A stretch of DNA of 23,199 bases from Salpingoeca rosetta (lineage: Eukaryota > Opisthokonta > Choanoflagellata > Craspedida > Salpingoecidae), in the NCBI RefSeq assembly GCF_000188695.1, contig NW_004754927.1, positions 614,388 to 637,586 on the forward strand, given 5' to 3'. Below the pieces are notes generated by a model. The model saw nothing but the letters and a program-made list of their open reading frames with translations. It did no database searches and had not been told where the DNA came from. Shown in pieces: positions 10,032-23,199 of this stretch; positions within the stretch are counted from its first letter, which is position 1; each line of letters begins with the position of its first letter. A program made the translations under genes and the position numbers.

Positions 10032-11372
10032 TCAGTTGCAGTCTTGAATAAACGACTTGACAATGGAGCCGATATCAAGCGGAAACTCCTCGTACGAGCG
10101 CAGGGCCCCTCGGGTTTCAACAACACGCAGCTTGCTGTCGCCTGCCGCCACAGCTTCGTGGAGCGGCTGCAGGTCTGCGCGAGAGGTCTCTGGCGCACCA
10201 TATCCCATGACTACAAGGGTGGGCACGCGGCATCCACCGCGAAGCAGCGCTGCAAGCTCGTCGCGGCTGGCGACAGGATCGGCCTTGCCCACCAGGAAGG
10301 CACACTTGCCCAGGATGGGGCCTTCCTTTGCGAATGCTTGGTTCCGTGTGATGACGTCGTCCGTGATGGCCTCCGGGTTCTCAAACACGTGCGAGTGAAG
10401 CTGCTTCTTGATGTGCTCCCGCGAGGTGAACATGTTGTGGATGGCATCTCCCACGTACGGGAGCTGGTACAGCTTCCAGATGGCCGAGCTTGCGTAGTCC
10501 AGCAGCATGCTCTCCCGCGTCTTGCCTTTGCTCTCCAAGTCGAATTTGACGGTTGGTAGTGGTCCTCGGAAGGTTGGATTGAGGAGGACGAGGCACGAGA
10601 ACAGCTCAGGGTTTTGTTGGGCGGTGCGTAGCGCAGTGATGGCGGCGTGCCCGGTGGCCACCACCGCCACCCCCTTTGTCGACGGCGGCTGCAGTTGTGG
10701 TTGTTGTTGTTGTGGTGGTGGTGGTGGTGGTTGTTGTTGTTGCTGTTGTTGCTGTTGTTGTTGTTGTTGCTGTTGTTGTTGCTGTTGTTGCTGTTGTTGT
10801 TGTTGCTGTTGTTGCTGTTGCTGTTGCTGCTGTGAGGTGTTTCCACTGTTTGCATCTGCGGCCATTGCTTGGCCGTAGCGCGCCACCATGGTGGTGAGGC
10901 CGCTATCGATGAGCTGTGTGTTGTAGTGTGTGGGTCGGAGGGTTTGCTTGTTGAGGCCATAGGACGGAACCTCCGTGACGCCAAAGTTTGAAAAGGACGC
11001 CTCGGCCATGGGGAAGAAGATGGTACGTGAGGAAACGAAGCTTGGCGGCGCAATAAACAGGACTGGCTGTTGCAGGCGCGTGCCTGCAGCAGAGCCCTCT
11101 TCCGCTGGCAACGTAAACTGGTCCACCGTGAGGTCAAAGTACAGGTGGCTGAACCCGCCTGCTTGCAGGTTGTAGTCCGGCATTCTCGGCGCAGACCAGT
11201 CCACGGCGAAGCGCTGGTGGCTTGCCCGCGGGTGGCGTGCCAGGAACGCGTCTATCCGCGCCTCATGCTCGTTGAGCCGCTCGCGTTCCTCCTGCGCCTT
11301 GACCCCCGCATACACCACCGCCACCCCGCCACCAACAACACCAGCACCCAACAGCCGCAACAACACGCCCAT
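10032..11372 (-). CDS. Membrane-anchored alpha/beta-hydrolase-fold protein with Gln/Pro insert, probably catalytically degenerate
   Basis: This is an intronless frame of 446 residues. The first in-frame ATG is at 11372, with G at both -3 and +4; the open frame upstream has no other ATG close by. Residues 2-26 are hydrophobic and would form a signal anchor. The rest reads as an alpha/beta-hydrolase fold: strand VLFIAPPSF, a nucleophile-elbow-like GHAAI (241-245), LVLLNPTFRGPLPT, an acid-loop-like LVGKADP (Asp365), and a C-terminal RGALRSYEEFP before a final helix. In active enzymes the elbow is G-x-S-x-G and a His precedes the ExP-like end. Here those positions are Ala243 and Leu424, so serine hydrolase activity looks lost. 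A Gln34-Pro6-Gln4 insert (181-224) sits between the strand region and the elbow, probably as a disordered loop. I do not recognise the exact subfamily. The gene is divergent from the 12490-18762 gene and convergent with the myosin. Confidence 0.78.
   Translation of the reverse strand: MGVLLRLLGAGVVGGGVAVVYAGVKAQEERERLNEHEARIDAFLARHPRASHQRFAVDWSAPRMPDYNLQAGGFSHLYFDLTVDQFTLPAEEGSAAGTRLQQPVLFIAPPSFVSSRTIFFPMAEASFSNFGVTEVPSYGLNKQTLRPTHYNTQLIDSGLTTMVARYGQAMAADANSGNTSQQQQQQQQQQQQQQQQQQQQQQQQQQQQQQQQQQPPPPPPQQQQPQLQPPSTKGVAVVATGHAAITALRTAQQNPELFSCLVLLNPTFRGPLPTVKFDLESKGKTRESMLLDYASSAIWKLYQLPYVGDAIHNMFTSREHIKKQLHSHVFENPEAITDDVITRNQAFAKEGPILGKCAFLVGKADPVASRDELAALLRGGCRVPTLVVMGYGAPETSRADLQPLHEAVAAGDSKLRVVETRGALRSYEEFPLDIGSIVKSFIQDCN
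10701..10832 (-). repeat. Coding Gln/Pro tract in the hydrolase
   Basis: On the minus strand this is 34 Gln codons of mixed CAA and CAG, six CCA Pro codons, then four CAA Gln codons. The mixture suggests an older or selected tract rather than a very recent pure expansion. Confidence 0.9.
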
Positions 11373-11439
11373 CACGACACCACAAACCGCAGCGTGCACA
11401 GTCCAAACAAAAAATCGAAAAACGCGATGATTCTCCCGC

Positions 11440-11447
11440 TCACGTCA
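11440..11447. promoter_or_regulatory. CRE-like octamer TCACGTCA (copy 1)
   Basis: TCACGTCA, which reads TGACGTGA on the other strand, is a known variant of ATF/CREB-type bZIP sites. It lies about 70 bases upstream of the hydrolase start. Function is inferred from sequence only. Confidence 0.35.
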
Positions 11448-11772
11448 TTCCTGGAAAATTATGTAAAATGCCACAAATTTTCTGTCTTCACCTTGCACGC
11501 CACATGCGCACAACATGAAAGCACAAAACAAGCAAACCAATCGCTGTGCTGCCTGCTGCGGCAGTGTGTCAGAGAACAACAGAACAACACCTCTGCTCGC
11601 GTGGCGAGCACGCGTGGCGCGCTTCGACCACAACAACAACAAAGAAAAAATTACATACACATGTATTTTTGTTGATTTGAGCAAGCGACAAAACAAGCAC
11701 GAGCTTATTAAACTTGTGTTGCTGCAGTCAAGCGCCGACAGCGCGCGTGCCACTCGTCGACAACTTGCCAAG

Positions 11773-11800
11773 CACGTGACCACTCCTCAACTTCACGTCA
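11773..11800. promoter_or_regulatory. E-box CACGTGAC and CRE-like octamer TCACGTCA (copy 2)
   Basis: CACGTGAC starts at 11773. The same octamer as at 11440 recurs at 11793-11800 in the same orientation. Both are bHLH/bZIP-type sequences in the centre of a divergent promoter. Confidence 0.35.
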
Positions 11801-12068
11801 CTACGGCAGCAACGATTCAACTCCTACAGTAACGAATTCGACAGCGGCGCGAATGTGCGGCTGCGCCCAGGCGGCTTCTTCCTCCCCAGGTGAGGTGTTG
11901 GCGAGGCAGGTTGAAGGGATGGTGCTGGGGATTGGAAGGAGAGGCGGGTGAATTGTGAAGCAACTCGTGTAGGGAATCTCGTATCCTCTCGACAATGTGC
12001 CGTGCTTGTCCCTGTGTGTTGTCGTGTCACCTCCTTTTCTCTCGTCCACATTGGACAACTTTTATCGG

Positions 12069-12159
12069 CTCTCTCTGTCTATCTGTCTGTCTGTCTGTCT
12101 GTCTCTCTGTCTCTCTCTCTCTCTCTCTATCTCTCTCTGTCTCTCTCTGTCTCTCTCTA

Positions 12160-12212
<53 letters not shown>

Positions 12213-12235
12213 GTCTCTCTCTCTCTGTCTCTCTC

Positions 12236-12274
<39 letters not shown>

Positions 12275-12303
12275 GTCTCTCTCTCTCTGTCTCTCTCTCT
12301 CTA

Positions 12304-12339
<36 letters not shown>

Positions 12340-12360
12340 TGTCTCTCTCTCTCTCTCTCT
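12069..12360 (+). repeat. Long CT-rich (homopyrimidine-like) tract
   Basis: About 290 bases of CT dinucleotides, broken only by periodic GTCT and ATCT units. Parts recur with a 62-base period: a GTCTCTGTCT landmark at 12207 returns at 12269, and an ATCT at 12241 returns at 12303. It lies in the 5' flank, 5' UTR or first intron of the gene at 12490. Confidence 0.9.
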
Positions 12361-12489
12361 TCCCCCCTTCCTCCCCCACTTCCCCGCCATTACCTCACCC
12401 CACTCACATGCACACACGCAACATACGACGTCTGCTCCACCACTCTCCATCCACACACTCTTCATCCACACACATACTTCATAAGCGAC

Positions 12490-18762
<6,273 letters not shown>

Positions 18763-18930
18763 GAGGAGCCAGCAACAGAACAGCCTTCACAAGGGAGCTC
18801 GTGACTGCATGGCCAGGCATGGCGTTGCTTCTCGGCCTTCCTTTTGTGTGTCTGTTCGGCATGTCTGTGCCGATTCGCTTCACGAACACTCAACATGTAA
18901 CAGATCATCAAAGCCAAGCTCACGTGAAGC

Positions 18931-18936
18931 AATAAA
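18931..18936 (+). terminator. Poly(A) signal AATAAA for the Cys-rich gene
   Basis: A canonical AATAAA lies about 170 bases after the TAG stop at 18760-18762. Confidence 0.6.
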
Positions 18937-19011
18937 CGAAGTCCCTCAGTCCAACCCATGTGAGTCCAACCCATGTGGCTCAACGACAAATGTAAACACA
19001 GTATTTGTTTG

Positions 19012-19017
19012 TTTATT
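19012..19017 (-). terminator. Poly(A) signal AATAAA for prolidase
   Basis: TTTATT on the plus strand is AATAAA on the minus strand, about 250 bases beyond the prolidase stop. It faces the plus-strand signal at 18931. Confidence 0.55.
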
Positions 19018-19263
19018 GGAGGGCGAGAACGGTTGCAGACAACAAGTCAACGCAGATCACTTGTGTGCTGGTCACCGACAGGTGCAGCTGTCACGAAACA
19101 GAGAAGCGTCGTGGGGAACACGACAAAAGTGTCACACAACGAGCGGGGGTGAAACAGCAACACTCGACATCACGCGAGGGAAACAAAACAGCCTTCGCAA
19201 ACGGTGTGCATGAGAGTGTGTGTGTGTCTGTGTGTGTGACGAGGTGCTTGGACACGTCAGCGA

Positions 19264-19754
19264 TTACTGCTTGGTGGCGGCGCCCCACATGTCGAAGTTG
19301 CGGCAGAGCTCAGGCTTGGCGTCGCGTGCAGGAGGCCATGCACCACCAGCCATCACGCTCTCAAGCTAATAAGAGACGGAGGCGAAGGGGGGGGGGGACA
19401 GAGCGAGCGTTGGTTTAAGCAGGGAAACCAGGGGAGTATGGTGGGAGAGGTGGTGAGGTGTGTTCTGAAATGCAAACATGTAGATCTCACAACCACAATG
19501 ACCATATCCACGCTGTTAACACACACACACACACACTTATTGACACATTGACACACACAACGTGCACACACACGCACACACTTACCTCCTCGATGGTGCG
19601 TGGGACGGAGGACATGTTGTCGATGCCCGTGGCGGTGACGATGACGTTGTCCTCAAGGCGAACACCACCCCATCCGCGGAACTAAAGCCAGCACCCAATT
19701 GAAGAACAAGTGAGGCGGATGGCGAGGCTTACACACACGTGGCACACACACGTG

Positions 19755-19798
<44 letters not shown>

Positions 19799-20650
19799 CA
19801 CACACACACGCACACACACACACACACACACACACGCATATGCATACACATATCAGCAAAGGGCCCGACCTGGTTGAGGCGCTCGACGTTGACAAACTTG
19901 CTGAGTGTCGGGTCGGCGATGATCTTGTCCATCTCGGAATCAATGAAGTACATGCCGGGCTCAACTGTCAGCACCATGTTCTGTTCGGACGCCGTGGGTT
20001 AGCAAGGAGTGCGCACACGTTAGCCATTCGCGCAGGTGCAGACACGTGCGTGTACGAGAGATTGCGTCGAGCAAAGCAAACCCAAGCCAACAAAAACACA
20101 AATTAACGTCACGTTGTGCAATGTTTTGTTACAGGCCACTCGCACTGCCGTACCTCCTTCAGTTCGCGGGCTGTACGAACACTGCGGAGGCCAGGCTTGT
20201 CAATGCGCTCAGGGTACCCTGTGATCCGAGGAAGGAGCACGCGGATAAAGCCAACAATTTAACAAGCACATCAACGAATTGATATCAAAAATCAACATAC
20301 ACATCGAGAAACACATCAATACACAATCTATCACCAATACGCAATCAATCATCAATACGTAATCAATCAGCCAAACAAGCGTCAACTTGTCTGCCTGCGC
20401 GGGCACAAGACGGCGCACGCATGCAGGCATTGCACAACGGGTGTAAGAACCTGGGAGGTAGCCGCCAACGTCGTGGGTGTCGATGCCCATGAAGTGACCG
20501 AGGCCGTGCGGCATGAAGTACCCGCCAAGGTACACCTTCATCATCTCCTCAATGTCGCCGTGCAGCACGCCCAGCTGCAGCAGCAACGCACGCCAGCACG
20601 AGCACACAATCATGGCATGAGCACACGCAACAGCAAAGGCGGTTAGAAAA

Positions 20651-20726
<76 letters not shown>

Positions 20727-22114
20727 ATACGGGTGACGGCCACGGCCGCTTGTCCACAAGGCACAGCACCTCAATGAGGGCCTCGAGGATGCGGCGGGAC
20801 GCGAGAATCTGCATGTCCGTCCACACGACACCAGGCTTCATGGCCTGCTCCACGCTCGTCACTGGCGTGGGCGAGCAACGATTGGCCAAGCGGCAGCCAC
20901 GGGTGACACACATGGCGGTGAGAAACACATTACAAATCAGCCATAACGCACCAGCACCAGCACCAGCACCAGCAGCAGATGTGCACAGTTGTGTGCTTTG
21001 CAAGCAGGAGTTACACGGTATGTTGGGGTGCGTCCAAGCCACAGTGCGAGTTGGTATGCTGCTGTACTCACTGGCGTTGAGGACACCCTGGTAGACAATC
21101 TTCTGTTCCTCGGTGAACTTTCCGTTTGCCGGGTAGGAGGTGGTGATGTCACCAGCATAGCAGTGGTACTCGCCACCCATGTCAAGCAGCATGATGTCGC
21201 CATCCTGCACACACACACACACACACCACCAGCCGTAGCAAGAGGAGCAAATGTAAGACGCGCACACACACACACACACGCACGTACGCACGTACACACG
21301 AACAAGAGTGCGAGCAACAGAAACAGAGGGAGAGCAGAGGATGTGGGTGCGGACCTTGATCTCACGGTCGTTGGGGGCGCCGGCGTGGCCGTAGTGCAGG
21401 ACAGCAGCGTTGGGCCCGCTGGCACAGATGGGCGTGTACGCAGTGCGGCGGCAGCCACCATGCATGTACACGTGGAACTTGAAAATGGCCTCGAGTTGAT
21501 ACTAACAGTGGCGATGCAGGAACGTGCGTTGGTGTGCGTGCGTGTGTGTGCATGTGCGGATGGCGCGTGTTGTGAGCACTAACAAGTGACGAGTGTGTGC
21601 ACACATGACGTCTGTGCAAGGGAACAAGCAAGCACGTGTGGAGAGCACGTTGCCGTGTGCGTGGACCAGGTGCTTCATCAGGTGTGCAGCGTACCTCGTA
21701 CATGCCGGGCTTGATCTGGCGCATGGCTTCGACGTGGCCCTCAGAGGTCATCTGGCACCAATGCAGCAAGGCAACAACAGCGCGTCAGGACGAAGAATGG
21801 AGAGATCGCCACAGCACAAGGCAAGCAAACGCAATGCCAGTTTGGGAGTGTGTGCTGTCGACCTGGTTGACGAAGCGAAGGACATCAAGCTCCTCCTTGG
21901 TCTTGAACACACGCAGGTCCGCAATCACAGGGTGCAGCGTGTCCTTGTCAACCGTGAACTTGTCCATGCCCTCAAACGACGCCGGCTTCGAGTAAGCGCC
22001 GCTGTTGTCAGTTGTTGTGGAAGCAATGACCAAAAAGTGAGTGTTTCGAGCGCAGCAGGAAGATCGCGGCCTGCTAAGCTCCGACACACACTCACTCGCA
22101 CACACACACACACT

Positions 22115-22149
<35 letters not shown>

Positions 22150-23023
22150 CACACCACACGTTCGGAGAGGAGAACAAACCTGTCCGTGTTCTTGCCGTAG
22201 AGGACGTGCACGGTCTTGGAGGCGTAGTTGTCTTGCATGACCTGATCGCAGTGAAGAGTGGTCACACAGGCAAACACAGTGAGGGAGGGCTTGCAACTTG
22301 TGTCATGACATGCACCGCTGCATCAAGCACAGACATGAATCGGCTGCAAGGGGAAAGACATTCGTTTGTGTATTTCACTCCTTTGATTGCAGGCGAGAGA
22401 TGGATGTCCTCACCTTTGGGATCTCATCGACGTAGTACGCCTCGTCCACACCGTACTTCTTGGCAAACGTGCTTGGCGGCTCAATCTGAAACGACAGCAG
22501 CAGTTGTCACAGTAATGGTAGTGGTTGTGGTGATTTTTGGTGGCGGTGGATGTCAATGAATGGTTCAAGGAGACAAGAAGCAGGCAAGCAGGGGCAGGAG
22601 GAGCCGGAAGAATGCGCGGGTGCGTGAGAGAACACACAACAAGCGAGCATGTGATGAGCGTGCACTCTGTCTGACCTTGCCCATCCACACGGCGTAGGCC
22701 TCAGGGAGACGTGGGATGAAAAGAATGCTCTTCTTGGTGTCAATGTCAATGGCGCCAGCAGTGCCGGCCTCAGCGCATCCGAACGCCCTGTTGTAGTTGC
22801 GGCAACACGACACAGCTTAGAAGCAACTCACTAGACGCGTTTGTTTGACGGGTGTTTGACAGGCTGGGGCGAACTGCCTCAGAAAGTGGTACTCTGCTCA
22901 AGTTATAAGCACACCAGCTTAACCCCCCACTATTCAAGCACAAGTCACACGCGTTGCTCCATACCAGTGGAAGTAAGACTCTTGGCGGAAGAGGGGCTCG
23001 TGGTCCGTATCATTGCGGCACGC
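19264..23023 (-). CDS. PEPD: Prolidase (Xaa-Pro dipeptidase), 5' end outside the window
   Basis: This is a cytosolic metallopeptidase of the M24 (pita-bread) family that cleaves dipeptides ending in Pro. Exons in transcript order: 23023-22965, 22787-22676, 22485-22414, 22241-22180, 22001-21863, 21751-21695, 21501-21355, 21204-21072, 20861-20770, 20574-20451, 20218-20154, 19980-19870, 19681-19586, 19365-19264. They give 456 residues plus TAA, all in phase. The order matches animal PEPD from LFRQESYFHW through YGHAGAPND, DMGGEYHCYAGD, PHGLGHF, LTVEPGMYF and GGVRLED to VPRTIEE. The five metal ligands are all present: two Asp (codons at 21181 and 21148), His (20494), Glu (19960) and Glu (19652). 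The N-terminal domain start, equivalent to about 55-60 residues of the roughly 490-residue animal enzyme, must lie in one or more exons beyond 23199. The last exon encodes a short divergent C-terminus ending FDMWGAATKQ. Confidence 0.96.
19518..19582 (-). repeat. (TG)n (sense) near the donor of the last prolidase intron
   Basis: The plus-strand CA tracts read as TG on the coding strand and directly follow the GTAAGT donor at 19585. Confidence 0.85.
19730..19850 (-). repeat. (TG)n (sense) in the prolidase intron 19682-19869
   Basis: Long CA microsatellite on the plus strand, so TG in the prolidase transcript. It covers most of the intron and begins about 20 bases after the donor. Confidence 0.9.
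20654..20723 (-). repeat. (CA)n (sense) in the prolidase intron 20575-20769
   Basis: A 70-base pure TG tract on the plus strand, read as CA in the prolidase transcript, in the middle of the intron. Confidence 0.95.
21206..21300 (-). repeat. (TG)n (sense) near an acceptor in the prolidase intron 21205-21354
   Basis: Two CA tracts on the plus strand (21206-21224 and about 21263-21300) read as TG in the transcript. The first abuts the CAG acceptor. This is an exception to the usual placement of repeats in this window. Confidence 0.85.
22085..22149 (-). repeat. (TG)n (sense) in the prolidase intron 22002-22179
   Basis: CA tract on the plus strand with CACTCACTCG interruptions that occur twice. 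In the transcript it is TG and lies toward the donor. Confidence 0.9.
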
Positions 23024-23138
23024 CTGTGCAGTTGGAAAGTGAAACGACACAATCACAGAACGTGAGGTGGAACCGGGATCATGCAGATGCGCTTGAGCAT
23101 GGCGACATGCTTTGAGCATGAGCGGATGCACAAGGCAC

Positions 23139-23150
23139 TGTGTGTGTGTG

Positions 23151-23199
<49 letters not shown>
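23139..23199 (-). repeat. (CA)n (sense) tract at the right window edge
   Basis: A TG repeat on the plus strand runs to the end of the window. For prolidase it is a CA tract upstream of the first visible exon, presumably inside an intron. Confidence 0.9.

Larger units (their letters stand above)
11373..12489. other. Divergent intergenic region, shared promoter area
   Basis: This stretch separates the minus-strand hydrolase from the plus-strand gene at 12490. I see no conserved gene. It holds CRE-like octamers at 11440 and 11793, an E-box CACGTG at 11773, and a CT-rich tract from 12069. A consensus-like donor CAG/GTGAGG at 11890 could end a 5' untranslated exon of the downstream gene, with the CT tract then lying in its intron. 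That is inference. Confidence 0.6.
18763..19263. other. Tail-to-tail 3' region between the Cys-rich gene and prolidase
   Basis: No gene is seen. It contains one poly(A) signal per strand and a 15-base direct repeat (AGTCCAACCCATGTG, 18948-18962 and 18963-18977) just after the plus-strand signal. A short TG run lies at 19215-19238. Confidence 0.7.

Noticed and set aside
22934..23131. N-terminal extension of the first visible prolidase exon without an intron
   Set aside because: The frame is open, but the residues before the CAG at 23024-23026 do not match the prolidase N-terminal domain. A real exon farther upstream is more likely.

Overview
This window is nuclear DNA of a unicellular eukaryote with an animal-like gene structure. 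Genes are dense, introns are many and short (about 100 to 310 bases), and splice sites are mostly GTGAGT-type donors with CAG/TAG acceptors. Introns are full of (TG)n/(CA)n microsatellites, and the proteins carry long Gln, Pro, Asp, Glu and Ser runs. These traits, with an unconventional myosin whose motor resembles classes III/XVI, point to a choanoflagellate, perhaps a Salpingoeca relative. The organism is inferred, not proven.

Layout, left to right. (1) 83-9467, plus strand: a 23-exon myosin, modelled at 1541 residues. It has a complete motor, one IQ motif and a roughly 700-residue tail dominated by formin-FH1-like polyproline. (2) 9468-10031: converging 3' ends, with a 100-N assembly gap between a (TG)n and a (CA)n tract. 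(3) 10032-11372, minus strand: a single-exon, membrane-anchored alpha/beta-hydrolase-fold protein with a Gln/Pro insert and apparently no catalytic Ser or His. (4) 11373-12489: a divergent intergenic region with two identical CRE-like octamers and a long CT-rich tract. (5) 12490-18762, plus strand: a three-exon gene for a roughly 1903-residue, probably nuclear, low-complexity protein of unknown function around a Cys-rich core. (6) 18763-19263: a tail-to-tail region with one AATAAA on each strand. (7) 19264 to the right edge, minus strand: prolidase (Xaa-Pro dipeptidase), 14 exons visible, 5' end outside the window.

The four genes do not form a pathway; they look like ordinary neighbours in a compact genome. 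All exon joins were made by hand from splice signals, reading-frame phase and protein family conservation. The myosin and prolidase models are strong because every junction keeps frame and restores family motifs. The unknown gene's joins rest on phase and splice sites only. The most interesting items are the myosin's FH1-like tail and long basic loop 2, the unrecognised Cys-rich protein, the degenerate hydrolase, and a strand-specific pattern in which TG repeats sit near intron donors and CA repeats near acceptors.
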